Below, piece by piece: positions 42,974 through 50,591 of a DNA stretch of 64,000 nt. A program made the translations under genes and the position numbers. The notes below the pieces were generated by a model. The model saw only the letters and a list, made by a program, of their open reading frames with translations, ran no database searches and was not told the DNA's origin. Each line of letters begins with the position of its first letter. The first letter of the stretch is position 1. Source of the stretch: an uncultured Fibrobacter sp. (lineage in GTDB: Bacteria; Fibrobacterota; Fibrobacteria; Fibrobacterales; Fibrobacteraceae); NCBI GenBank assembly GCA_934691725.1, contig CAKUTF010000011.1, positions 1-64,000 of the forward strand, read 5' to 3'.

Positions 42974-43367
42974 TTATCTTATTGTTTCAATCCGCAGCCC
43001 TTCGATTCTTTCCAGATGGCGCATATTATTTGTCAAGAGAATGGCATTGTTTTCCAAAGCGGAGCAGCCAATAAAAAGGTCATCATCTTCAATAAGAAGC
43101 CACTGCTGCTTTAATTTCGCATATTCCTCCGCCGCTCTATCCAGATCGCTTTGCGACAAAGGAACAATTCCGAATAATTTTGAGTGGTATTCAAACAGAG
43201 ATGTTCGCCGATTTATTGGCAAGCAGTCCCCGCTTTACTTCGTAATAGGCAATAGAGGGAATTCGAATCTCGTTTCCGTCCTCTATAATCTCTGATCGCC
43301 GACTGATTACCGAAGGAATGTTTTTAAGAACATAGCTGAGAATGTTTGCATCCAGAAAATATGTCAT
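42974..43367 (-). pseudogene. vapC: Frameshifted vapC (PIN-domain toxin)
   Basis: ATG 43367 opens MTYFLDANILSYVLKNIP, the PIN N-terminus with its first Asp, and continues to VKRGLLANKSANISV, where it stops at about 43191 (58 residues). A second frame reads INRRTSLFEYHSKLFGIVPL and on through WLLIEDDDLFIGCSALENN AILLTNN, the remaining acidic residues and C-terminal strands. A one-base change near 43215 would join them. Its start overlaps the intact antitoxin stop (ATGA). The toxin is therefore probably inactive, or the sequence has an error. Confidence 0.75.
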
Positions 43368-43603
43368 AGATTTATATCCTTTACGGTAATCCCTGCGCTG
43401 ATTGAGTCATCTACTGGCTTCAGCTCTTCATCTGTGTAAAGATTTGCAAGCATATTCAGAGAATCAAGCTTTTTTTGAATTTCGGAGCGGCCTTGTGGCT
43501 TTTTCGTTGACTCCTTTATTGAATTTGCAAGAGCCGCCATCAAATTTATCTGCTCTTCATAAGGCAGAGCCTGCGCTTCTTTTACTAGAACTTCATAAGG
43601 CAT
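43364..43603 (-). CDS. vapB: Type II antitoxin (VapB-like)
   Basis: The 79-residue protein starts MPYEVLVKEAQALPYEEQIN LMAALANSI, followed by a charged C-terminus. AAGGAGG lies upstream of the ATG. It directly precedes and overlaps the frameshifted PIN toxin gene. The N-terminal pattern resembles antitoxins of PIN toxins, though the family name is uncertain. It is intact while the toxin is not, as expected after toxin decay. Confidence 0.65.
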   Translation of the reverse strand: MPYEVLVKEAQALPYEEQINLMAALANSIKESTKKPQGRSEIQKKLDSLNMLANLYTDEELKPVDDSISAGITVKDINL

Positions 43604-43638
43604 TTTTGATTCCTCCTTGTTGTAAATATAGCACAGAT

Positions 43639-46600
43639 TTACCGGTTTTGCGTCAATTTCTCGTACATCTCGAACAGCCTTGCGACAATCTCACTTTCGC
43701 TCAGGTCGGGCGGAAATCCGTAAGCCTGCATGACGGCGCGGTCGTTTTCCTTGTGGGCCTTTTCAAGCTCCGGGAACATGAACATATTCTCACCGTACAG
43801 CTCGGCAAGCGATAGCTCGGGATATTTTGCTCGCGCATCGAGAATGGCTTGGGCAGTAGCTTCAATCCGCTGGATTTCAGCAGAAGACAGGAAACAGGAT
43901 TCAGGACTCAGTTTCTGGAGCTTATGAGCGAAAACGTCATTTTCCTGATTTCTTCCAGAAGTCCGAGCGGCTTTTCCGTATCCTTCTCCGAAAGATAGCC
44001 TATCTTCACGCATATTTTCAGCTGCGTTTCCAGCTCCATCGCCGAGCCTCGCGCAATCAGCAGAAACCTGCGGAATTCCTTGAGATTGTTCCGTCCGAAG
44101 CCTTCCGCGATATTCGACGGAATCGACACCGAAGCCCTTTTCATCTGGTCCTGGAGCGAATACACCTCCTCCTTCGGCAGACGCTTCATCAGCACATAAA
44201 TTTCTACTGTCAAATCCATCGCCCTCTGCCAGATTATCAAATCCTCCACATTCCGAACCATTATTCCCCCCATTCTGTTCCTGATTTCTGTTTTCTGCCC
44301 ACTGCCTCTCGTTTTCTGATTCCTGACTACTGTTTCCTCTCTCCTGTATAAACGGCCACGGAAAATTATTGTACACAATGTCCTTCGAGTATCTGTACCG
44401 CATTTCGAGCCTGCCGCAGACGGCGCGCGTCCATGCCATGTGCACTGAGGAGGTAAGGATTCCGAAGTGGAAGAGCGAGGCGTTTGGAATGAGCTTTACA
44501 AGGTTGCTGCATAGAATGTCGGGCGTGATGAATCCGATTGGAATGTATTTTCTCTTTTCGGACGAGACTTCCGGAATCAGAACGGAATTTCCCTTCGGCA
44601 TATTCTCCACGTGGAAACGCGTCGGTTTTTCCGCGAGCTTTCGCGTGGGCGCGCTCTTGCTTGCAAGTCTAAATTCGCGAACGGCTTTCACGCGCTCCAT
44701 CACGAGCGGAATCTTCACAAGCTCAGCCGGGTTCGCGTCCCCGAGCCACAGGCACCATCTGCAGTAGCGGTTGATGAACTCGTCCGAGCCGAGCCACTTT
44801 TTAAAGTATTTTTCTGCGCGAGGCTCTTTCTTTACAAACGCGTCTTTCTCCTCCTGCGTGAAAAGATAGTTTCCGCCGTCAATCGGCTTGTTTCCGATTC
44901 CGATTTCAGGAACATCACAAATCGGCTTGCCTCGGCTTTCCACGAAAATATCCGGCGCGTCCAAAAGATAGCCGTTGATGTTCTTTGCTATGCGCCTTTC
45001 ACCTTTCTCGTCGATGAGGAATTTAATTCCCGCTTCCTGCCTTCTGACTCCTAATTCCTGTTTTCTGTCCTCTGTCTCCTGATTTCTTTCTCCCGTTTTC
45101 TGACTTCCTGTTTTCTGATTTCCTGTTTTCTGATTTCCCTCTTCCCGTGTTCCTCTTCCCTTGTCCCCTTTCTTCTGATTTCTGATTCCTAATTCCTGAT
45201 TCCCCGCTTCCCGTGTTCCTCTTCCCTGTCCCCTTTCTCCTGATTCCTGTCTCCTAATTTCTGATTTCCCTCTTCCCTTGTCCCTCTGCGAAAATCCCAC
45301 AATCACACAGTGGACGTGCGCCTTCTCCGTGCTCTCGCTGTCCCATCGGAAAGTTCTGTAGGCAAAGTCGATTCTTATTCCCTGCTCAAAAAGGGGCTTC
45401 CACATAATCGCGACCTGCTCGCCCTGCGTGATTGAATTTGTGGAGACGAGCGCGCATTTTGTGCTTGTTCCGCGTATCAGGTCTGCGGCCTTCTTGTACC
45501 AGCACGAGACATAGTCCGCGTTCCCGATGTTCCTTGCGTTTCCCCACACGGAAAGCACGTCGCTTTTCTGGCTCTCGGACATGAGACGCGCTCCCACGAA
45601 CGGCGGATTTCCCATGATGTAGTCGTAGCGGACGGGGCGTTGCGGGGTGTCCCCGCTCGAAGGGGTGGCGGAAGACGCGCAAGCGGCTGGAGACAGGGGA
45701 AGGCTTTCCCCGCCAATCGCGTTCCAGTCCATTTTAAGCGCATTGCCTTCGACGATGAACGCGTTTGTCTTGAGCGGCAAAAAATCGAGGTGCATCGCGA
45801 CGATTTCTTCCGTTTCCTTTAACATCTGGTTTTCCGCAATCCAGAGCGCGGTTTTTGCCACGGTTACCGCAAAGTCGTTGATTTCGATGCCGTGGAAATT
45901 CGAAATGGAGACTTGAATCGGCGAGCTGTTTTCGTCGCCAAAGGAAATCTGCCCGTGCGAGAGGCTCCGCAAAACTTCGTTTTCCAGACGGCGCAGGCTG
46001 ATGAACGTTTCCGTGAGGAAGTTTCCCGAACCGCAGGCGGGATCGAGGAACGAAAGCGCTGCGAGATTTTTCTGGATTTCCTTCAGGCGTTTTTCACGCG
46101 TCCTTTCCACGGGAATTTTTCGTGCGGCCCGAAGTTCGTCCCTCAGCGAATCCAGGAACAGCGGATCGATGACCTTGTGGATGTTCTCGATGGAAGTGTA
46201 GTGCATCCCGCCCTTGCGCCGCGTTTCCGGGTTGAGCGTACTTTCGAAGACCGCGCCGAAAATCGTCGGGGAAATTTCAGACCAGTCGAAGTCCGCGCTT
46301 GCGTGTTCAAGAAGCAATGTGCGAATTTCTTCGGTAAAAAGCGGAATTTCGACGTTCTCCTCGGCAAAAAGTCCGCCGTTTACGTAGGGGAACGCTGCGA
46401 GTTCCGGGGAATCTTCTTTCAGGTACGGGTCGCGGGATTCGGGTTTCGTATCGAGCACCTGAAAAAGATCTATCAACGCACGACGCATCCGGTTCGCCGG
46501 GAACGATTCCAGGTAATCGTGAAACATACCGTGGCGGTCAAAAATTCCCGCGTCTTCGGCATAGAGGCAAAAAACCAGACGCACACAGAGAACGTTCAGG

Positions 46601-47190
46601 CTTGAGAGCGAGCTTTCGCTTTCGGGATTGGCATACTGCGCGAGAAGCGCATCGTAGAGAAGCCCCACGATTTTTCCCGCCGCGATGGAAACTTCCATTT
46701 CGCGCTTCAGGTGCGCACTTCCGTCATCCACCAGAAATTCCAGCCGGTAAAATTCCCTTTCCAGATTTTCGAGAAGAATCACTTCGGGTGCGCCGCCAGG
46801 ACGTTCCATGTCATAGACATTGAACTCGCGGAAGTTGCACGTCACGACATAGCGCGGATGTCTTGAAAGCGGAAGCTCCGTGATGTAGCGTTTCGCCTGC
46901 CCGAACGGCGTGAGAAACGTTCCGTCCGACTGCTTGATCGGACGGTTCAAATCCTTGCCTAGACCTTTCTGTTCAATCAGGACCTTTGTTTTCGGGATAA
47001 ATCCATCGATGAAGCTCGTGTGGTCGAGATGCACCTGCTCTTCGAAAACGATGAACGCCTCGGGATGTTCCACGCCGAGAACATCGCGCAAAAGGGAAAT
47101 CCAGAACGCCTGGCTTTCGCCTTTCTCGTAGCCCTTGTCTTTCCAAAACTCGGAAAATTTTTTCGCCGCCGCCCGCTCTGAATCTTTCAT
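43639..47190 (-). CDS. MmeI-like single-chain restriction-modification enzyme with in-frame insertions
   Basis: The 1183-residue protein is a type IIG/IIL enzyme combining nuclease, methyltransferase and recognition domains. Nuclease residues: Asp62 and E73-Q-K75 in IDGFIPKTKVLIEQKG. SAM motif DPACGSGNFL is near 383-392 and NPPF near 528-531. The recognition and C-terminal parts include NNFPWPF and IEATAQAILDARAKYPELSL. Relative to the family pattern (recalled), it carries three insertions: about residues 490-517, a heptamer-encoded Arg/Gln/Glu/Gly-rich stretch at about 633-720, and 156 residues at about 949-1104 that read through a four-helix-bundle gene in another frame. The host frame is open throughout. 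Activity after these insertions is unknown. Confidence 0.85.
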   Translation of the reverse strand: MKDSERAAAKKFSEFWKDKGYEKGESQAFWISLLRDVLGVEHPEAFIVFEEQVHLDHTSFIDGFIPKTKVLIEQKGLGKDLNRPIKQSDGTFLTPFGQAKRYITELPLSRHPRYVVTCNFREFNVYDMERPGGAPEVILLENLEREFYRLEFLVDDGSAHLKREMEVSIAAGKIVGLLYDALLAQYANPESESSLSSLNVLCVRLVFCLYAEDAGIFDRHGMFHDYLESFPANRMRRALIDLFQVLDTKPESRDPYLKEDSPELAAFPYVNGGLFAEENVEIPLFTEEIRTLLLEHASADFDWSEISPTIFGAVFESTLNPETRRKGGMHYTSIENIHKVIDPLFLDSLRDELRAARKIPVERTREKRLKEIQKNLAALSFLDPACGSGNFLTETFISLRRLENEVLRSLSHGQISFGDENSSPIQVSISNFHGIEINDFAVTVAKTALWIAENQMLKETEEIVAMHLDFLPLKTNAFIVEGNALKMDWNAIGGESLPLSPAACASSATPSSGDTPQRPVRYDYIMGNPPFVGARLMSESQKSDVLSVWGNARNIGNADYVSCWYKKAADLIRGTSTKCALVSTNSITQGEQVAIMWKPLFEQGIRIDFAYRTFRWDSESTEKAHVHCVIVGFSQRDKGRGKSEIRRQESGERGQGRGTREAGNQELGIRNQKKGDKGRGTREEGNQKTGNQKTGSQKTGERNQETEDRKQELGVRRQEAGIKFLIDEKGERRIAKNINGYLLDAPDIFVESRGKPICDVPEIGIGNKPIDGGNYLFTQEEKDAFVKKEPRAEKYFKKWLGSDEFINRYCRWCLWLGDANPAELVKIPLVMERVKAVREFRLASKSAPTRKLAEKPTRFHVENMPKGNSVLIPEVSSEKRKYIPIGFITPDILCSNLVKLIPNASLFHFGILTSSVHMAWTRAVCGRLEMRYRYSKDIVYNNFPWPFIQERGNSSQESENERQWAENRNQEQNGGNNGSECGGFDNLAEGDGFDSRNLCADEASAEGGGVFAPGPDEKGFGVDSVEYRGRLRTEQSQGIPQVSADCARLGDGAGNAAENMREDRLSFGEGYGKAARTSGRNQENDVFAHKLQKLSPESCFLSSAEIQRIEATAQAILDARAKYPELSLAELYGENMFMFPELEKAHKENDRAVMQAYGFPPDLSESEIVARLFEMYEKLTQNR
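43880..43911. repeat. Terminal inverted repeat of the cassette (right end, host 3' side)
   Basis: Plus-strand GCAGAAGACAGGAAACAGG and the following GATTCAGGACTCAG match the complement of 44316-44347 at 26 of 32 positions. It is made of 7-bp units and contains the stop codon of the four-helix-bundle gene (43908-43910). Confidence 0.65.
43908..44261 (-). CDS. Four-helix-bundle protein (23S rRNA intervening-sequence/Avd-like)
   Basis: The 117-residue protein has the family pattern DLIIWQRAMDLTVEIYVLM at the start, SLQDQMKRASVSIPSNIAEG (35-54), GRNNLKEFRRFLLIARGS and AMELETQLKICVKIGYL, predicting four helices. Such proteins are encoded in intervening sequences of some 23S rRNA genes, and Avd of diversity-generating retroelements shares the fold; they bind nucleic acid. 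GGGGGGA lies just before ATG 44261. The gene lies wholly inside the MmeI-like gene, one base out of its frame, on the same strand. No reverse transcriptase is nearby. Confidence 0.85.
   Translation of the reverse strand: MVRNVEDLIIWQRAMDLTVEIYVLMKRLPKEEVYSLQDQMKRASVSIPSNIAEGFGRNNLKEFRRFLLIARGSAMELETQLKICVKIGYLSEKDTEKPLGLLEEIRKMTFSLISSRN
44316..44347. repeat. Terminal inverted repeat of the cassette (left end, host 5' side)
   Basis: On the minus strand this end reads ACAGGAGAGAGGAAACAG then TAGTCAGGAATCAG, directly after host codons for FPWPF. Six mismatches separate it from the other end over 32 bases. Confidence 0.65.
45030..45294 (-). repeat. Heptamer array inside the MmeI-like coding sequence
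   Basis: About 265 bases of units such as CAGGAAT, CAGAAAT, TAGGAGA and CAGAAAA with a 7-base (sometimes 8-base) period. A longer unit containing GGGAAGAGGAACACGGGAAG appears twice. In the host frame it encodes a repetitive stretch (RNQETED, RKQELGV, RRQEAGI), a 7-residue period because three heptamers equal seven codons. Host-like sequence resumes on both sides (VHCVIVGFS and FLIDEKGERRI). Confidence 0.8.
45640..45722 (-). repeat. GC-rich palindromic insertion-like segment in the MmeI-like gene
   Basis: Contains GCGGGG-TGT-CCCCGC (about 45640-45655) and GGGGAAGG/CCTTTCCCC-type pairing near 45698-45711. It encodes LPLSPAACASSATPSSGDTP, a low-complexity Ala/Ser/Pro stretch, between KMDWN and the YDYIMGNPPF motif where family members have a short loop. 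It may be an in-frame palindromic element of another type. Confidence 0.45.
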
Positions 47191-47239
47191 CCGCGCCCCT
47201 TTCTAAAGGTCCAGTTTCAAATACGGGAAACAATATAGC

Positions 47240-47800
47240 TTACTTGAGCCAGCGTTCTACTTTCTTTTCGACCGAAGCCTTTTCGTTTTGCGCCTCGTGG
47301 CCATAGACGGCAAGCCCCGGCTTGACATTTGCACCGGTCGCTTTTTCGAGACGCCGCACGCCCGAAAGCCCGCTGCCCTCGTGCGTCACAAAGGGATAAA
47401 CCGTCTTTCCTTTCAGGTTGAACTTTTCAAGGAACGTGAACATCGGCATGGGCATTTCGCCCCACCACACGGGATAGCCCACATAGATTTCATCGAACTC
47501 TTCGGGATTGATCGACGAATGTTTCACTTCCGGCCGGGCGTCCGCTTCGAGTTCCTTTTTGGCGACAGCCGTGCAAGCATCATATTCCTGCGGATATTCC
47601 TTGACAGGTTCCACTTTCAAAAGTTTCGCCCCGACCTTTTCGGCGATGATCTCCGCGACGATTTCGGTGTTGCCTTTTTGGATGTTCCCGACGCCGTAAT
47701 TTTCATCCGCACGCGAGAAGTAGATGACCAGTTTCTTGGGTTCGAGAGCCATAGAGCCTCCTATGAAAATAGCGAGCAAAATGAGAATGATTTTTTTCAT
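47240..47800 (-). CDS. Flavodoxin-like protein with possible signal peptide
   Basis: The 186-residue protein has a flavodoxin fold: LVIYFSRADENY at the start (FMN phosphate loop region), EIYVGYPVWWGEMPMPMFTFLEKF in the middle and YPFVTHEGSGLSGVRRLEKATG. The long form begins MKKIILILLAIFIGGSMALE, a signal-like helix. An internal ATG at 47752 has AGGAGG 6 bases upstream and would give a cytoplasmic 170-residue form; the long start lacks a ribosome-binding site. Which start is used is unclear. Exported flavodoxin-like proteins of this kind are known in anaerobes. Confidence 0.85.
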   Translation of the reverse strand: MKKIILILLAIFIGGSMALEPKKLVIYFSRADENYGVGNIQKGNTEIVAEIIAEKVGAKLLKVEPVKEYPQEYDACTAVAKKELEADARPEVKHSSINPEEFDEIYVGYPVWWGEMPMPMFTFLEKFNLKGKTVYPFVTHEGSGLSGVRRLEKATGANVKPGLAVYGHEAQNEKASVEKKVERWLK

Positions 47801-47861
47801 ATCAGTAATATACGACTTAGAGTAAGCTCCAAGTCAAGGGCTTTGAGGGGATTTTTTAGAA

Positions 47862-47918
47862 GATAGTGGATAGTTGATAGTTAAGAGAAATCAGGAGGCA
47901 GGAATCAGTGAGCAATTA
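47862..47918. repeat. Composite repeat block 5, left part (interrupted by IS)
   Basis: Heptamer run AGTGGAT AGTTGAT AGTTAAG AGAAATC, continuing AGGAGGC AGGAATC AGTGAGC, and ending AATTA at the IS boundary. It continues in phase at 48737 on the other side of the IS. Confidence 0.75.
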
Positions 47919-48736
47919 GAGCGTGTTGACGCTTATTCATTTAATCCAGATGAATATCAAGGCGGCCTGGACGAATGACAGGAAGACCAGGTCCAGCTTG
48001 TCGTAGCGGGTGTTCACCCTCCGGAACTCCTTGACCCGGCGGAAGAACCGTTCCACGACGTTCCGGCCCTTGTACAGTTCCCTGTCGTAAGCCCACGGAT
48101 CCCTGCGGTTCCTCCTGGGCGGGACAACCGGCGGATGGCCGAGGCCCTCGCAGAGCCTCCTTGTCCTGTCGCCCTCGTAAGCGCGATCCATCAGGACGGG
48201 GACGCCGGGGAAGCGCGCGCCCACCTTCCCTATCGAGACCATCCCTTCGGGGGCGTCGTGGGCGTTTCCGGCGGAAAGGTGCAGCTCGACGATTTCCTTG
48301 TCATTTGCGGACACCACGTGAAGCTTGGTGTTCCAGCCTCCCCTTGACTTCCCGATGGCCTGCCGCCCTTTTTTTTCAAGGCTCCGTGGGCGTCCGGGTG
48401 GACCTTGCAGGACGTGCTGTCCATCGCGAGGACCTCCACGTCGACCCGGAGGATCCTCTCCTGCTGCAGGGCGCCGAAGACGCGCTGGATGACGCCGTTC
48501 TCGCACCACCTCTTGAAGCGCTGGTAGACGCTGTTCCACTTGCCGAACCTCTCGGGGAGCGCCCTCCACTTGCACCCGTTCTCGGCGATGTAGAGGATGG
48601 CGCGCATGAATTCGTAGTTGTCTATCTTCACGTTCCCCCGCTGGACGGGGAAGTACTTCTCTATCTTGGCGAACTGTTCTCTCGTGAGTTCCATGATCCT
48701 ATTATAGCATTTTTACTTCGTTGTGTCAACACGCTC
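47919..48736 (-). mobile_element. IS5-family insertion sequence (IS427-like), 818 bp
   Basis: Ends are GAGCGTGTTGAC (47919-47930) and its exact complement GTCAACACGCTC (48725-48736). TA flanks both ends and appears to be the 2-bp target duplication. Removing the IS and one TA restores an unbroken 7-bp phase (AGTGAGC AATTAGT AATTAGC) in the host repeat. Two overlapping transposase frames are joined by an A8 slippery run, the layout of the IS427 group. It appears complete. Confidence 0.9.
47937..48694 (-). CDS. IS5-family transposase, two frames joined by -1 frameshift
   Basis: The first frame (48694 to 48230) starts MELTREQFAKIEKYFPVQRG with the DNA-binding domain and CKWRALPERFGKWNSVYQRF, reaching the first catalytic Asp in LAMDSTSCKVHPDAHG. 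The second frame (to 47937) continues GRQAIGKSRGGWNTKLHVVS, the second Asp in LMDRAYEGDRTR and the Glu in GRNVVERFFRRVKEF. They meet at A8 (complement of T8 at 48369-48376), where AAAAAAAG permits a -1 shift. The fused product would be about 250 residues with an intact DDE set. Confidence 0.85.
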
Positions 48737-49225
48737 TAGTAATTAGCAGTGGTCAGTGGATAGTTGACAGAAGTCAGGAATCGGAAATCTGTGATGAAAC
48801 GGGAAGCGGGACACGGTGAGCGGGATGAGGGCTTCTCAGCGAACTGCAGTTAGAAATGAGGAATTAGCAATGAGAAGTTGGCTGTCTAGCGTGTTCAGAA
48901 CTGAGAATTTAGTGCTGAGAGCTTAGTTGAGATAATTAAGGGAACTGGGACTAGGGAGCAGTTATTGGAGCGGGACAAGGGACGCGGTTATTAGAACTTG
49001 GAACTGAGATTTTAGAGCTTAGAGTTATAAACATCTATGCTCTTGCATCTCGGAAATTTAACGTCCGCGATCCTGACCACTGACTTCTGAGCACTAAGCT
49101 TAAATGTCCGCAGACTAATCCCTATTCCCTGTTCCCTCATCCCTAAACTTAGACGTCCACAATTCTACGCTCTAAGTTCCCCCAACTAAGTTCTGAATCC
49201 CGGGCTTGACCCGATATTCCCCGTA
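48737..49225. repeat. Composite repeat block 5, right part
   Basis: About 490 gene-free bases: AATTAGC AGTGGTC AGTGGAT AGTTGAC AGAAGTC heptamers next to the IS, then GGGAAGCGGGACACGG, GAGAGCTTAGTTGAGA, GAACTTGGAACTGAG, ACATCTATGCTCTTGC, CCCTATT/CCCTGTT/CCCTCAT, AAACTTAGACGTCCAC and a palindrome remnant GGGCTTGACCCGATATTCCC at the end. Modules of both orientations are mixed. Confidence 0.75.
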
Positions 49226-49287
49226 CGAAAAAAGGTACTTGGAGAAAAACGATATGTGCTTGTCGAGAACGCAGCTTTAAGATTTTT

Positions 49288-50532
49288 TCATTCAACCGAC
49301 GGGTAAGATTTCTGGTCCGATATGACGACATCCAAATCCCTTAAAGGAAATTTCAAAAGAGCTGTCGTGTTCGCCACATACAGGGTATCCTCTACTGCAA
49401 CCATACCATAAGACGAACCATGGGCTAGACAAATATACCTGGGGCAAAAATTGCCATAGATTTTTCGCCAGCCTTTTTTTTCATTTCCATAGGGGTCACC
49501 GTAGTCACCCATATAAACAAAAGGCCAAGGCAGACTTCCCGCCACGAAGAGATGTTTTCCATCCGATGCCAGGGAAAACCGGTTGGACGGCACATTTTTG
49601 TAGGTCAAATATCCATAAGGGGTGTCAGTGGTACCAATAACACTGTCTATGGGGTTCCAACGGTCAAGAGCCTCGTCATATTCCAGCACATCAGATGAAG
49701 ATTTTTCACCGATCACGTATATTTTCCTTTTATGAACCACAATGTCCAATGCTATGTCGCTTGTATCATAAGCGGGTACCCAAGTCGCCCAGCTTGGAAT
49801 TGGAATCTTTGCCATTCTTTTCCAGCTGCCGTCATAGCGCCACATTCCCCGAGCGCCGCTAATCGTGTATAGTTTGCCGTTCAGTTCGACACCCTTGTGG
49901 AACTGCATCGGGTATTCCCTGGAAGAATCGTAGTCGTAGGTAATATCCACCCATCCGGTATCCGTCTGCATTTTCATGGCAAGCTTGATGGTTTCGCTGC
50001 GCCTGTCCGTGCTGTCCTCGTAGCCGGCAAAGCATACAACTGGTCGTCCGTTATAAACAGCAATACCATAGACATTGTAATAACCCGTCGTATCAAACGG
50101 CAATGCGTATATTTCATCCCATCCGCCACGATCGAAATCGTATTTCAGGACCTTGCCGCTAAACTGGGTTCCGGCATAAAGGCCTGTAGAGTCGCCATAC
50201 ACGTAACGAATCCATTCAGAACTTTTAAGCGTATCCCAATGAGTCGATCCAATCTTCGAGGCAAATACTCTTGGGGTGTAGGTGACGGAACCCGGAGAGG
50301 TGTACTGGTTGCTAGACCAGTGGTTGTCAACCAGAACAATCCTGTCGCCGACATGATAGATGGACTCCAAGCCTCCAAACGTCTTGGAGTCATCCAGTAC
50401 CGGGACAAAGTCATCCTTGCGCCAGCCAAAATCCGGATCTTCCTTATATGTTTCCGAAGGCCGCACCACGGAAGACTCGTCGAAACAAGCGAACAGAACC
50501 AAGACAAAAAAGAGAATGCCCGTTTTTTTCAT
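49288..50532 (-). CDS. Lipoprotein with possible beta-propeller (Kelch-like) fold
   Basis: The 414-residue protein has a lipoprotein signal (MKKTGILFFVLVLFAC). The mature part contains repeated strand patterns with GVELNGKLYTISGARGMWRYD, IVVHKRKIYVIGEKSSSDVLEYD and LASDGKHLFVAGSLPW spaced about 45-60 residues apart, as in Kelch or other beta-propellers. The family is not established. ATG 50532 is preferred because the lipobox then sits correctly; the frame is open a further 9 codons. The small exported gene at 50592-50756 lies just upstream on the same strand. Confidence 0.7.
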   Translation of the reverse strand: MKKTGILFFVLVLFACFDESSVVRPSETYKEDPDFGWRKDDFVPVLDDSKTFGGLESIYHVGDRIVLVDNHWSSNQYTSPGSVTYTPRVFASKIGSTHWDTLKSSEWIRYVYGDSTGLYAGTQFSGKVLKYDFDRGGWDEIYALPFDTTGYYNVYGIAVYNGRPVVCFAGYEDSTDRRSETIKLAMKMQTDTGWVDITYDYDSSREYPMQFHKGVELNGKLYTISGARGMWRYDGSWKRMAKIPIPSWATWVPAYDTSDIALDIVVHKRKIYVIGEKSSSDVLEYDEALDRWNPIDSVIGTTDTPYGYLTYKNVPSNRFSLASDGKHLFVAGSLPWPFVYMGDYGDPYGNEKKGWRKIYGNFCPRYICLAHGSSYGMVAVEDTLYVANTTALLKFPLRDLDVVISDQKSYPSVE

Positions 50533-50591
50533 ATCAGATTCTCCACACATATTGGACATTCAAGAGACTTGGAAAAGCGTACGCCTTGCCC

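Larger units (their letters stand above)
43880..44347 (-). mobile_element. 468-bp heptamer-ended cassette carrying a four-helix-bundle gene
   Basis: The segment is bounded by imperfect 32-bp terminal inverted repeats (26 of 32 identical) and lies inside the MmeI-like gene, between NNFPWPF and AEIQRIEATAQ, which are close together in uninterrupted family members. Length is exactly 156 codons, so the host frame is conserved. Inside the ends is one gene with its own ribosome-binding site. Ten consecutive 7-bp units (AGGAGAG AGGAAAC and so on) form the gene-proximal side of one end. No target duplication is evident and no transposase is encoded, so movement would need help in trans. Confidence 0.65.

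Noticed and set aside
43880..44347. Diversity-generating retroelement, suggested by the Avd-like gene
   Set aside because: No reverse transcriptase and no template/variable repeat pair within the window.
45030..45294. CRISPR array
   Set aside because: Units are 7 bp without unique spacers, lie in an open reading frame, and no cas genes are near.
47937..48694. Broken (pseudogene) transposase
   Set aside because: The frame change coincides with an A8 slippery site and all three catalytic residues are present, as expected for programmed frameshifting in this IS group.
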